Assembly (NCBI GenBank): GCA_045562575.1
Contig: JBJKVQ010000030.1
Location: 1-61,086 of the forward strand
Origin: UBA6952 sp045562575
Lineage (GTDB): Bacteria; Chloroflexota; Dehalococcoidia; Lucifugimonadales; UBA6952
Length of the DNA: 61,086 nucleotides
Reading direction: 5' to 3'
Below the pieces are notes generated by a model. The model saw only the letters and a program-made list of their open reading frames with translations, was not told the DNA's origin and did no database searches. The position numbers were made by a program, and so were the translations under genes. Within the stretch, counting starts at the first letter, position 1. The number at the start of each line of letters is the position of its first letter. Positions 26,515 to 35,688 of the stretch are shown here, piece after piece.

Positions 26515-26921
26515 TTTTTACCTACTTCCCCAGGTTGTTTCATTTCATGGGTTATAACTCTATCAATTAATCGACCATCTTCATCAGTAGTAACAGCCTC
26601 AGTAACAATATAATTCTTTCCTCGTTTTAAATATTTATCAGCTATCCATGCAGTAACGAATAATCTTTTACCAGGAATCGGAGAATTGTAACAAAAAAAA
26701 GAACATCTAGCATTTACTGAGCCATTATCAGTATATTTTTTATCATATTGTCTGACATCTACTTTGTGAGAAATGGTAGGAAATGATGCGTCTGGATCCA
26801 TTACACCTGTTCGAAATTGATCAATATTATCCTGTTGAATCATATATTCATATACAGGGAAAGTTTCACCAATTTCAAGAGCCTCCCAATCTAATAATAC
26901 TTTTCCTTCTTCAGCAACCAT
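26505..26921 (-). CDS. MaoC-like N-terminal (FAS1-like dehydratase) domain protein
   Basis: 138 residues resembling the N-terminal hotdog domain found beside MaoC-like dehydratases: LDWEALEIGETFPVYEYMIQ at the start, where the family usually has an opening strand and helix, then a region of strands ending KRGKNYIVTEAVTTDEDGRLIDRVITHEM. It overlaps the downstream hotdog gene by ten bases and follows an FAH paralogue by two bases. Together the two hotdog proteins probably make a heteromeric enoyl-CoA hydratase-type enzyme. Substrate unknown. Confidence 0.78.
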   Translation of the reverse strand: MVAEEGKVLLDWEALEIGETFPVYEYMIQQDNIDQFRTGVMDPDASFPTISHKVDVRQYDKKYTDNGSVNARCSFFCYNSPIPGKRLFVTAWIADKYLKRGKNYIVTEAVTTDEDGRLIDRVITHEMKQPGEVGKKWG

Positions 26922-26923
26922 AC

Positions 26924-27841
26924 TTAACTCCTTTCACCAAATCCACCAGTAGTAGTTCTACCAGCAGCCCGATCAGCAGTAGCTTGATCAATACCCTTAG
27001 GCCATTCACGTTTCAAATCATCGTTAACAAAAACTGTCAAACGATTCAAATTTTCAATCTCAATTTCAATTTTATCTCCATTTTGAATTGCGCCTAATCC
27101 TTGATGATTAGTACCTGTAACAATTATATCTCCAGGTTCTAGAACTGTAGTTTGCGAGACCCATTCTATACATCTAGCAATATTATGTCCCATATCATTC
27201 GAATTGAAATCTTGTCTTAAAACATCGTTAACCCATAATTTTATGTCAAGATTTTGGGGGTCTGAAATTTCATCAGCAGTAGTGATACATGGGCCCATTG
27301 GACCAAATGTATCCCAAGATTTGCCCCAATAAAAACTACCATTGCCTAAACCTCTTGCAGAAACATCAATAAAATTCACGTAGCCAAAAATATAATCGTA
27401 CGCATCTTTAGCTTGGATTTTAAATCCCTTTTTGCCTATAACTAATCCTAATTCAGCCTCATGATGAAATATTGCAGCATCTGCTGAAGGTAATTCAACA
27501 GTGTCGCCATTACCAATTACTGAATCTGGTGATTTTAAAAAGGCGTTAATTGGAGCTGGGGCAGACCTTGCTCCAAATTCCATATAATTGACAGCCATTG
27601 CAATTAATTGATTCGGATAAGGAAGAGGTGCACTGATATTGACTGAACTAGCAGGGACACCATCATTTCCATTAACTATTTCTTCTATTTTAGATTTATA
27701 ACTTACAAAATTAGTTATAACATCATTCATAATTTCCTGAGGAGAAAAATATGTATTACCGCTTACAGCACTAGATACATCAACTACATTATCTCCTTTA
27801 AAGACACCTAATTTATCTCGATCAAACAATAATAATTTCAT
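26924..27841 (-). CDS. FAH family protein, paralogue 2
   Basis: 305 residues from MKLLLFDRDKLGVFKGD. The frame extends to 27931, but GGAGT lies seven bases before the ATG at 27841 and its N-terminus then matches the neighbouring paralogue (MKLLLFDDYQLGVL), so the shorter start is right. The catalytic core has HHEAELGLVIGKKG with the metal-binding Glu residues, NFIDVSARG, and GDIIVTGTNHQGLGAIQNGD. FAH-fold enzymes cleave or tautomerise 2-oxo and 1,3-dioxo acids. It starts 25 bases after paralogue 3 and just before two hotdog genes, suggesting a shared degradation pathway. Confidence 0.92.
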   Translation of the reverse strand: MKLLLFDRDKLGVFKGDNVVDVSSAVSGNTYFSPQEIMNDVITNFVSYKSKIEEIVNGNDGVPASSVNISAPLPYPNQLIAMAVNYMEFGARSAPAPINAFLKSPDSVIGNGDTVELPSADAAIFHHEAELGLVIGKKGFKIQAKDAYDYIFGYVNFIDVSARGLGNGSFYWGKSWDTFGPMGPCITTADEISDPQNLDIKLWVNDVLRQDFNSNDMGHNIARCIEWVSQTTVLEPGDIIVTGTNHQGLGAIQNGDKIEIEIENLNRLTVFVNDDLKREWPKGIDQATADRAAGRTTTGGFGERS

Positions 27842-27866
27842 AGAACATACTCCATATACTATATAT

Positions 27867-28787
27867 TTACTTAATTCGAGGAGCCATAGTCTCCTTTTCT
27901 CCTTTTTCCTGTCGTTCAAGTCTTGTTTCATCTGCCCATTGTCGCTTCAATGAATCTTTAACAAAGACAGTAAGTTTTCCTAAATTTTCAATTTCCATTT
28001 CAATTTTATCACCATCGTGTATAGGGCCTAATCCTCTATGGTTTGTACCAGTAGGTACAATATCTCCTGGATTCAATTTCGTAATTGATGAAGTCCATTC
28101 AATACAACGTGGTATTTGGTGTGCCATATCGCTGGTGTGATAGTCTTGTCGCAGTTTTCCATTGACCCATAGTTTCACATCTAAATTTAGAGGATCTGGT
28201 ATTTCATCTGCTGTAACAATAAATGGGCCCATAGGAGCAGAAGTATTTGGAGATTTCATTGCAAAAAAACTATCCATAGGTGGAGCACCCAATCCTCTTG
28301 AAGAAACGTCAATAAAATTCATATAACCAAAAATGTAATCTCTCCAATCATCCTTCTTAGCATTTTTTGCCTGTTTGCCAATAATCATTGCTAATTCGGC
28401 TTCGTGCTCAAAAACTATAGCATCTTGCTCTGACATTTCAATTGTGTCACCATCTCCAATAACAGAATTTGGTGACTTAAGAAATGCATTTATAGGCGCG
28501 GGTTCACTTCTCGTACCATTCTCCATATAATTAACAGCCATACAAACCATTTTGCCAGGCTTTGGTAATGGAGGTAAGATTTTATGGGTTGTTATATCAG
28601 TACCAGAGTTATTTTCAATACAATTATTGAATTTAGGTTGATATTTAGACCAGTTATTTATAACTTCTACAACTCGTAAATTTGGTGGCATTTTATCAAA
28701 ATTTTCCACCTCATCAGAAACATTTACTACATTTCCATCTTTATTTAAAACACCTAGTTGGTAATCATCGAATAATAATAGTTTCAT
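27867..28787 (-). CDS. FAH family protein, paralogue 3
   Basis: 306 residues, clearly homologous along the whole length to the adjacent FAH protein. Shared features are the start MKLLLFDDYQLGVL, AVNYMENGTRSEPAPINAFL, FEHEAELAMIIGKQ with the metal-binding Glu residues, NFIDVSSRGLG, and GDIVPTGTNHRGLGPIHDGD. AAGGAGGCTCT precedes the ATG. Conservation of all active-site segments in both tandem copies suggests different substrates or a heteromer rather than decay. It begins nine bases after purA. Confidence 0.92.
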   Translation of the reverse strand: MKLLLFDDYQLGVLNKDGNVVNVSDEVENFDKMPPNLRVVEVINNWSKYQPKFNNCIENNSGTDITTHKILPPLPKPGKMVCMAVNYMENGTRSEPAPINAFLKSPNSVIGDGDTIEMSEQDAIVFEHEAELAMIIGKQAKNAKKDDWRDYIFGYMNFIDVSSRGLGAPPMDSFFAMKSPNTSAPMGPFIVTADEIPDPLNLDVKLWVNGKLRQDYHTSDMAHQIPRCIEWTSSITKLNPGDIVPTGTNHRGLGPIHDGDKIEMEIENLGKLTVFVKDSLKRQWADETRLERQEKGEKETMAPRIK

Positions 28788-28796
28788 AGAGCCTCC

Positions 28797-30110
28797 TTAA
28801 ATTTCATTTACAAAACTTTCTACCAAAACTGTCTCTTCTCTTTGAGGGCCAGTAGATATTATTTTTATAGGCACCCCAATATACTTTTCTAAAGTTTTCA
28901 CATATTCCAATGCATTAATTGGAAAATTATCTAAACCAGTCATCGATGCTGTGGGATCTGACCAGCCCTGTAATGTTTCATATATAGGTTCACATCTATT
29001 CAACGTTGCATTATCAGTAGGAAAATCTGATATAGTTTTATCACCAAACTGATACTTATTGCAAATTTTCAACTCATCAAATCCATCCAAAACATCTAAT
29101 CTGGTTAATACTATCGATGTGAATCCATTAATATGTGCTGAAAATCTAGCAGCAACTGCATCAAACCATCCGACTCTTCTTGCTCTTCCAGTAGTGGTTC
29201 CATATTCTTTGGCTTTTTCCCGTATATTTTCTCCTACTTCATTATGTAATTCAGTAACCATTGGCCCAGAACCAACTCTTGTACAATAAGCTTTAAAAAC
29301 TCCAACAACTTCATTAATAGCAGTGAAGGGTACTCCTGTACCTGTAAATACACCACCAATTGTAGGAGAAGATGAAGTTACAAAAGGATAGGTTCCGTGA
29401 TCAATATCTAATAAAGCACCTTGGGCACCTTCAAACAATACATTTTCACCTCTTTCCAAGGCATCATGTAATATATGGTCAGTTTGAAATACATACTTAG
29501 ATAACCGTTCACCCCAAACTTTACATTGTTCAAACAATGGTTCAAGTTCTATTGGGTCAGAATTATATATTTTTGCAATAATATTGTTTTTAATACTAAG
29601 TATGTTGGTAAGCTTTTCTACAAAACTGTCAAATGAGGAAGGGTCTGTATAGAGATTAGCCAATTCTCCAATTCGTATTCCTATACGTGATATTTTATCC
29701 ACATATGCGGGGCCAACACCTTTTCCTGTCGTTCCAATAGCATTGTTCCCCTTTGATTTTTCTTCAAGTTGATCTAATAAAATATGGTATGGCATAATTG
29801 CATGGCTTCGATCACTTATTATCAATCTTTCAGTATTTATTCCTCTGTTCTGAAGAGCAAATACTTCTTGGGTAACTACCTCAGGATCAACAACTAATCC
29901 ATTGCCAATTACAGGAGTTACATTTTGCCAAAATATTCCAGAGGGGATTAAATTCAAAGCAAATTCACCTTCGGAGTTAATTACTGTATGACCAGCATTA
30001 TTTCCACCAGAATATCTGACAACATATTGGGTTTTTTCAGCTAAATAATCAATAATTTTGCCTTTACCTTCATCACCCCATTGTCCTCCAATAACTGCAA
30101 TTCCGGGCAT
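28797..30110 (-). CDS. purA: Adenylosuccinate synthetase
   Basis: The 437-residue enzyme joins IMP and aspartate with GTP to form adenylosuccinate in AMP synthesis. The N-terminal P-loop GGQWGDEGKGKIIDYL is at 8-23, followed by GNNAGHTVI, the IMP-binding QGALLDIDHGTYPFVTSS segment, and GRARRVGWFDAVAAR. The length is normal. Two FAH genes follow nine bases after its stop, so this purine gene appears to lead an otherwise catabolic transcription unit. The divergent gap to the aminotransferase gene (163 bases) holds no riboswitch that I recognise. Confidence 0.97.
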   Translation of the reverse strand: MPGIAVIGGQWGDEGKGKIIDYLAEKTQYVVRYSGGNNAGHTVINSEGEFALNLIPSGIFWQNVTPVIGNGLVVDPEVVTQEVFALQNRGINTERLIISDRSHAIMPYHILLDQLEEKSKGNNAIGTTGKGVGPAYVDKISRIGIRIGELANLYTDPSSFDSFVEKLTNILSIKNNIIAKIYNSDPIELEPLFEQCKVWGERLSKYVFQTDHILHDALERGENVLFEGAQGALLDIDHGTYPFVTSSSPTIGGVFTGTGVPFTAINEVVGVFKAYCTRVGSGPMVTELHNEVGENIREKAKEYGTTTGRARRVGWFDAVAARFSAHINGFTSIVLTRLDVLDGFDELKICNKYQFGDKTISDFPTDNATLNRCEPIYETLQGWSDPTASMTGLDNFPINALEYVKTLEKYIGVPIKIISTGPQREETVLVESFVNEI

Positions 30111-30273
30111 AGGTCTCCTATCATTTTAGTTGAAATTTTTAGACGCCAGAGAAGTATATCAAAGGTCAGTAATTAATTAAAGTACATACAAATAGTGTAA
30201 ATATAAGAAAGGTTGATTACTAATCTTTTTAATGATAAATTTCATTAATATATATAAAAAAGTATAGGTTATT

Positions 30274-31461
30274 ATGGGATACGTTTCTAAAAAGATTCAA
30301 AATTTTCTAGAACAGGGTTCTGAAATTAGAAAAATGTTTGAGGAAGGTGCGATATTAAAACAAAAGTTTGGTGCTGAAAACGTATTTGATCTTTCTTTGG
30401 GAAATCCTATTATGGAACCTCCTCCAGAATTTTATACTTCCTTACAAAATATTGCTAATAATCCTCCTAAAGGTATTCACAGATATATGTCAAATTCTGG
30501 ATATCAATTCACTAGAAAAGCTATTGCAGACAACCTCAGTAGAGAAACCCAATTAGAATTTCCTGAAAATAATATAATCATGACATGTGGGGCTGGAGGA
30601 GCCCTTAATGTGGTTTTGAAAACATTATTAAATGAGGATGATAATGTAATTATTCTCAATCCTTATTTTGTAGAATATCGATTTTATATTGACAATCATA
30701 ATGGAGAATCTTTAGTTGTAGATTGTGACGATAATTTTTATCCAAACATTAATGAACTTAAAACAACTATCACTGCCAATACTAAAGCTGTGATTATTAA
30801 TTCTCCAAACAATCCTACTGGAGTAATTTATCCTGAAGAAGTTATTAGCGATATCGTCAATGTTATTCATGAAAAAGAAAAAGAACTCGATATTAGTATA
30901 TTTATTATTAGCGATGAGCCGTATAGAAAGATAATATATGATGACAAAAAATATCCTTTTTTGTATAAATTTCATGACCGAACAATAATTGCAACTTCAC
31001 ATTCAAAGGACTTGGGATTAGCTGGAGAGCGCATAGGTTACATATCTGTTAATCCATTATTGAAGGAATCAGAAAACCTGATTGATGCTATGATTTTTTG
31101 CAACCGCACACTTGGATTTGTTAATGCACCCGCATTAATGCAAAATATTATTGGAAATTTACAAGATATTACTGTCGACATAACAGAATATACTCAAAAG
31201 CGAGATTTTTTATTTAATGCATTATCTAATATTGGATATGAGGTAAAAAAACCAGAAGGTGCATTTTATATGTTCCCGAAGTCACCTCTATCCAATGATA
31301 GAGATTTTACTCAATTATTGAAAGATCAAAATGTTTTAGTGGTTCCTGGAGCTGCTTTTGGTAAGCAGGGATATTTTAGAATTTCTTACTGTGTGACTGA
31401 AGAGGAGCTAAAAGGGTCTATACCTGGATTTGAAAGAGCATTTCAAAAAGCTAATAAGTGA
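30274..31461 (+). CDS. Class I/II pyridoxal-phosphate aminotransferase
   Basis: 395 residues of the aspartate/aromatic aminotransferase fold. The substrate-side segment FDLSLGNPIMEPP is near residue 38, INSPNNPTGVIYPEE near 170, the cofactor Lys in SHSKDLGLAGERIGYI near 245, and the C-terminal Arg in YFRISYC. It transfers an amino group between an amino acid and a 2-oxo acid; the amino acid is not predictable. It is a single gene, divergent from purA. It ends with TGA, showing that TGA is used as a stop in this genome. Confidence 0.93.
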   Translation: MGYVSKKIQNFLEQGSEIRKMFEEGAILKQKFGAENVFDLSLGNPIMEPPPEFYTSLQNIANNPPKGIHRYMSNSGYQFTRKAIADNLSRETQLEFPENNIIMTCGAGGALNVVLKTLLNEDDNVIILNPYFVEYRFYIDNHNGESLVVDCDDNFYPNINELKTTITANTKAVIINSPNNPTGVIYPEEVISDIVNVIHEKEKELDISIFIISDEPYRKIIYDDKKYPFLYKFHDRTIIATSHSKDLGLAGERIGYISVNPLLKESENLIDAMIFCNRTLGFVNAPALMQNIIGNLQDITVDITEYTQKRDFLFNALSNIGYEVKKPEGAFYMFPKSPLSNDRDFTQLLKDQNVLVVPGAAFGKQGYFRISYCVTEEELKGSIPGFERAFQKANK

Positions 31462-31515
31462 AACTAAGAATCTAATGATTCTTTAGACAATCAGCATCAA
31501 TAAAGCAAACATTTA

Positions 31516-32853
31516 TTAAGAATTCATCATTGGTAAAACTGAAGCAATATTATCAACGTCTTCAAGGTTCCAGAGAATAGAAAGTAATTGCTCGGTTCTT
31601 TTTTCCCCAAGAACACCTTGAACTAGTATATTAAATTTATCATTTAGTTGATTGTCAGTTAAAGGGTTTTCAGGAGATCCTGAACAATTTTCTATTTCAA
31701 CTACAACACTAGTGTTGTCTGTATAAATAACTTCAACAATTGCTTGTTCTTCAGAAAAGTCTTCACGTATCTCACATTGTATTATATTTCTCATTTTTTC
31801 GACTATAGTATCTTTAACCATAATGTCGGTATATTCTAAAGGGGTAGCTCGTCCATACAACAACCCAACAGCCATACTGTGGTGAAAAGAAAATTTACCT
31901 TCCAATCCAATAGTAGGGTGTTGTTTGTGGCCAACTAATTCTGGAACTAAATGATGTACATAAGCTTTAATACTTTTAATATCATCTATATTAAAAACAT
32001 TCTCATTTTTAAATTTTATCATGGCATCAATTAGTGGATGGTTTACAACACCACAAGCGTAAGGTTTAAGTCCATTTTGTAATATTTCCCACTGGGAACC
32101 AAAATTGCCAGTTAAAATACTTAGGTCATAATCAGGTGCAAGAACATCGAAAAACCCTCGTCTACCTTCAAAAATATTAGTGGCTGAAGTAAAGCCTTTT
32201 GATGCTAAATTGGCTGCTAATAATCCCGATTGTGCAGATCGACCTGCATGAAATGGTTTTGACATAGTTCCAAATACTTCTCTAACACCAGCAGCTTGAG
32301 TCCCTGCAATACCAAAGCAGTTTTTTAATTGAGTCTCATTTAAATCTAATAAAATACCCGAAGCGACAGCTGAGCCAAACACACCAGTAGTTCCTGTTAT
32401 ATGCCAACCTTGATCATAATGAGATGGATGCATTGCGACACCTACTCGACAACAAATCTCGATACCGAGTATAGAAGCTAGTAAAAATTCTTTTCCAGTT
32501 TTACCTAGATTTTCTGCTAAAGCTAAAGCAGAAGGAAAAGTAGGGGAAGAAGGATGTATAATCGTAGGGAAATGTGTGTCGTCAAAATCCTCTAAATGGC
32601 CAAGATATCCATTTGCTAAGGCTGCATTATCTAAATTACTTTTTATATTTGTTCCAACTATTGATGCAAGTTGCTTATTTGTATTTTCATTAAATAAATC
32701 TAACAATATCTTTAAACTTGGATCAGTCGATGAATATATGGATACAGCTAAGAAATTAATAAATGCTTTTTTCCCAGCGTGAATAACATCAGGATTTAGT
32801 GACTTAAAATCTGTGTCTAGTATAAATCTTGCTACTTGGCTTGTTGTACTCAT
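31516..32853 (-). CDS. MmgE/PrpD family protein
   Basis: 445 residues of the 2-methylcitrate dehydratase/cis-aconitate decarboxylase superfamily. Visible are the helical N-terminal half with NGYLGHLEDFDDTHFPTIIHPSSPTFPSALALAE (about 76-109), where the D-x-D region of the family lies, and CFGIAGTQAAGVREVFG, SKPFHAGRSAQSGLLAANLA and KPYACGVVNHPLIDAM. It would dehydrate or decarboxylate a tri- or dicarboxylic acid. It starts 13 bases after the thiolase stop with its AGGG ribosome site at the thiolase end, so the two are cotranscribed. Confidence 0.93.
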   Translation of the reverse strand: MSTTSQVARFILDTDFKSLNPDVIHAGKKAFINFLAVSIYSSTDPSLKILLDLFNENTNKQLASIVGTNIKSNLDNAALANGYLGHLEDFDDTHFPTIIHPSSPTFPSALALAENLGKTGKEFLLASILGIEICCRVGVAMHPSHYDQGWHITGTTGVFGSAVASGILLDLNETQLKNCFGIAGTQAAGVREVFGTMSKPFHAGRSAQSGLLAANLASKGFTSATNIFEGRRGFFDVLAPDYDLSILTGNFGSQWEILQNGLKPYACGVVNHPLIDAMIKFKNENVFNIDDIKSIKAYVHHLVPELVGHKQHPTIGLEGKFSFHHSMAVGLLYGRATPLEYTDIMVKDTIVEKMRNIIQCEIREDFSEEQAIVEVIYTDNTSVVVEIENCSGSPENPLTDNQLNDKFNILVQGVLGEKRTEQLLSILWNLEDVDNIASVLPMMNS

Positions 32854-32866
32854 GATATTCCCTAAT

Positions 32867-34051
32867 TTAATTCAAACGTTCAAAAATTGTTGCACAACCT
32901 TGGCCACCACCCACACACATTGTTGCTAAACCAAGATTCATATCCCGATATTCCATTTCTTCCATCAATTTAACAGTCATTATAGCTCCTGTAGCGCCAA
33001 CAGGGTGTCCTAAGGATATGCCGCTGCCATTGACATTAGTAATCTCTATATCTAAATCTAATTCTCTCATACAATACAAAACCTGAGAGGCAAAAGCTTC
33101 ATTCAGCTCTATTAAATCTATATCAGTTATATTTATTCCTGTTTTCTTGATTAATTTTTGTACTGCTGGGACTGGTCCTGTACCCATTAATGAAGGGTCT
33201 ACACCAGCTACAGAACGATTAACCCATTTCATTATTGGTTTCAAACCTAACTCTTTCGCTTTTGATTCAGACATTATAACTACTGCAGCAGCACCATCGT
33301 TGATTCCAGAAGAATTTCCTGCGGTGACAGTTCCATTTTCTCGAAAAACAGGTTTAAGTGTTGATAAAGATTCAATACTAGCATCCGATCTAGGTTGTTC
33401 GTCAGTAGAGACTATTATTGGGTCACCTCTTCGCTGAGGCACATCTACAGATACTAAGTATTTTTCAAATCTACCATTTTCAATTGCTTTAACAGCTCGT
33501 TGATGACTCATGGCTGCTAATTCATCTTGGTCAACTCTTGATACTTCAAATTCTTGAGCAACATTTTCTGCAGTAACGCCCATATGATATTGGTTAGCTG
33601 GACAATTTAGACCTTCTATTAGTGAATCTTGCAGTTTACCATCTCCCATTCTCAAACCATCCCAACGAATATTCCTCATCAAGTATGGTGCTCCAGACAT
33701 ATGTTCTATACCACCAGCTACTGCTACGTCTATTGCTCCAGAGAGGATCATTTGTGCAGCAATATTGATTGCTTCTAAACCAGATGAACATTGTCGATTT
33801 ATAGCTATTGTCGGCACTTCATGAGAAATTCCTGCTTTTAATGAAGCCATTCTAGCAGCGTAACCTGCTTCATCAGTTTGTAGGGCATTACCTAATATCA
33901 CTTCTTCAACATCTGCTGGTTTTATACCAGATCTCTCAATTGCACTTTTAATAGCAATTGAACCTAGGTCGGAAGCATTCATAGCTTTAAATGCGCCGCC
34001 ATACCTACCTATTGGTGTTCGTGCACCACTAACGATAACTGCATTATCCAT
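32867..34051 (-). CDS. Acetyl-CoA acetyltransferase (thiolase)
   Basis: This 394-residue thiolase would condense or cleave acyl-CoA with CoA. The acylated Cys88 is in NRQCSSGLEA. NEAFASQVL, GSGISLGHPVGATGA with the catalytic His, and CVGGGQGCATIFE with the second catalytic Cys are all present. The length is typical. GGAGTAGATCT precedes the ATG. Downstream on the same strand is an MmgE/PrpD gene. A role in degradation of acyl-CoA or in acetoacetyl-CoA formation cannot be distinguished. Confidence 0.96.
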   Translation of the reverse strand: MDNAVIVSGARTPIGRYGGAFKAMNASDLGSIAIKSAIERSGIKPADVEEVILGNALQTDEAGYAARMASLKAGISHEVPTIAINRQCSSGLEAINIAAQMILSGAIDVAVAGGIEHMSGAPYLMRNIRWDGLRMGDGKLQDSLIEGLNCPANQYHMGVTAENVAQEFEVSRVDQDELAAMSHQRAVKAIENGRFEKYLVSVDVPQRRGDPIIVSTDEQPRSDASIESLSTLKPVFRENGTVTAGNSSGINDGAAAVVIMSESKAKELGLKPIMKWVNRSVAGVDPSLMGTGPVPAVQKLIKKTGINITDIDLIELNEAFASQVLYCMRELDLDIEITNVNGSGISLGHPVGATGAIMTVKLMEEMEYRDMNLGLATMCVGGGQGCATIFERLN

Positions 34052-34233
34052 AGATCTACTCCTTATCTATTATTAGGTATATGAAAACATATATAAAGCA
34101 TCAATTCAAGTAGAAATAGACTCGATATAGCTACTCATATACGAAGATATTCTTTGAATTTAGTTTCATATATATATCGCCATATTGTAAATTATCTGAA
34201 ATAATTTGTGTAATTGATTGAACAGTTGTTTTT

Positions 34234-34262
34234 TTTAACACACATTAACAAAAAACTATACT
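34234..34262 (+). promoter_or_regulatory. Candidate promoter in the longest intergenic region (34052-34296)
   Basis: TTTAAC and TATACT (34257-34262) with a 17-base spacer lie about 34 bases before the ATG of the MFS gene. The rest of this 245-base divergent gap is AT-rich, has a short TATATG...CATATA dyad near 34078 and no gene or RNA that I can recognise. Confidence 0.35.
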
Positions 34263-34296
34263 ACAGTATTTAAACAATAATCGAGTTAAGTATCAA

Positions 34297-35592
34297 ATGA
34301 AAATAAAGAAAAATAGATATCAAATAGTTGATAGTAAAACACCCTTTTTCTATGGATGGATAATAGTGCTTGGTGCTTTCTTAGGATCTTTCGCTGGTGG
34401 TGGAATGCAAAGTTTTACCTTTGGAGTATTTTTAAAACCTATGTCGGAAGATCTTGGATGGAGTCGCTCCACACTAATTGGTGCTCTTACTCTTAGGACA
34501 TTTGTTACAGCTGGGCTCGCACCTTTCTTAGGTCAATATGTTGATAATAAAGGACCTCAGTTTATTATGGTAGTTTCTTCGATTGCTGGGGGTATAGCAT
34601 GTTTGTTATTAACTCAAGTAAATACTATTTGGCAGTTCTATTTAGCATTTATCTTAGTTGGTCTTGCTGGCGGTGCAGGTATGGGCGGTGTAGTAGCAAA
34701 TGCAACTGTATTAAAATGGTTTATACGATATAGGGGGAGAGCTACAGCTTTTAGTACAATGGGGAATACGGCTGCAGGAGCAATTCTTGCCCCTGCTGTA
34801 GGTTTTGTTATTTTAAATTCAGGTTGGCGTATGGGATGGATTTTAATTGCGATAATATTTTTCTTTTTCCTTTTTCCTGTCTCAACATTAATGGTACGGA
34901 AACCTGAAGATATTGGACTCTTACCTGATGGAGCAAAAGACCAATCTGAAATTGATTCTAATCTATCTAAAAGCAAGAAAAATATTACTGATAGATCATG
35001 GACATTAAATGAAGCATTGAAAACCAAAACACTCTGGATATTAACATTTTCAATGCTCATAGGAGGTGTTGGAGTTGCATCGGTGGTAGTCCATGAGTTT
35101 AGTTATATTACAGATCTTGGTTTTTCAACAAGTATTGCTGCTTTAGTATTAAGTGTCCATGCTGTCACAGCTTCGTTTGGAAGATTAGTTTGGGGATTTT
35201 TAGTTGAAAAAATAGAAGTTAAATACTGCATGGCAATTTTATATATTGGTTGTGCTATTGGATTAGCTATTCTACAATTTTTTGGAACTTCAATATTTAT
35301 GCTTCTATTATTTGCAGTAATTTATGGGATTTGCGTTGGTGGACATATTGTATTAAGTAATGTGGCTTGGGCAGATTATTATGGAAGAGAATTTGTTGGA
35401 TCCATAAGAGGGTTTTTAACTCCCTTTACTACAGGTGCATCCGCATTAGGTCCAATTATTATTGGTTTAACTTATGACTCTATGCAAACCTACACACAAG
35501 CTTTTAATGGCTTATTGATTATGTTTTTATTAGGGACTTTTGTAATATTATTTGCCAAGTCACCTGATAATATGACTCACCTTTCCAAATAA
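34297..35592 (+). CDS. MFS transporter (oxalate/monocarboxylate type)
   Basis: 431 residues with 12 membrane helices. FYGWIIVLGAFLGSF opens helix 1, GLAGGAGMGGVVANATVLKWF covers helices 4-5, and PEDIGLLPDG precedes the central loop. These features are typical of the OFA/monocarboxylate group, which moves small organic acids by exchange or proton symport. It is a close structural counterpart of the transporter at 6048-7313, and its normal ATG helps define where that gene should begin. It is divergent from the thiolase gene and followed by a crotonase. Confidence 0.92.
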   Translation: MKIKKNRYQIVDSKTPFFYGWIIVLGAFLGSFAGGGMQSFTFGVFLKPMSEDLGWSRSTLIGALTLRTFVTAGLAPFLGQYVDNKGPQFIMVVSSIAGGIACLLLTQVNTIWQFYLAFILVGLAGGAGMGGVVANATVLKWFIRYRGRATAFSTMGNTAAGAILAPAVGFVILNSGWRMGWILIAIIFFFFLFPVSTLMVRKPEDIGLLPDGAKDQSEIDSNLSKSKKNITDRSWTLNEALKTKTLWILTFSMLIGGVGVASVVVHEFSYITDLGFSTSIAALVLSVHAVTASFGRLVWGFLVEKIEVKYCMAILYIGCAIGLAILQFFGTSIFMLLLFAVIYGICVGGHIVLSNVAWADYYGREFVGSIRGFLTPFTTGASALGPIIIGLTYDSMQTYTQAFNGLLIMFLLGTFVILFAKSPDNMTHLSK

Positions 35593-35688
35593 TTTTCAAA
35601 ACACTTTTTTGATTGATTTAGAGAGTCAATCACTGTAGAATATATTGGTTCTATTTAATTATTTTCCAATGTATAAGGATGTTATCAG

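Noticed and set aside
30111..30273. Possible purine riboswitch or tRNA in the purA/aminotransferase gap
   Set aside because: No conserved three-way junction, cloverleaf or terminator hairpin could be built; the gap looks like simple AT-rich promoter DNA.
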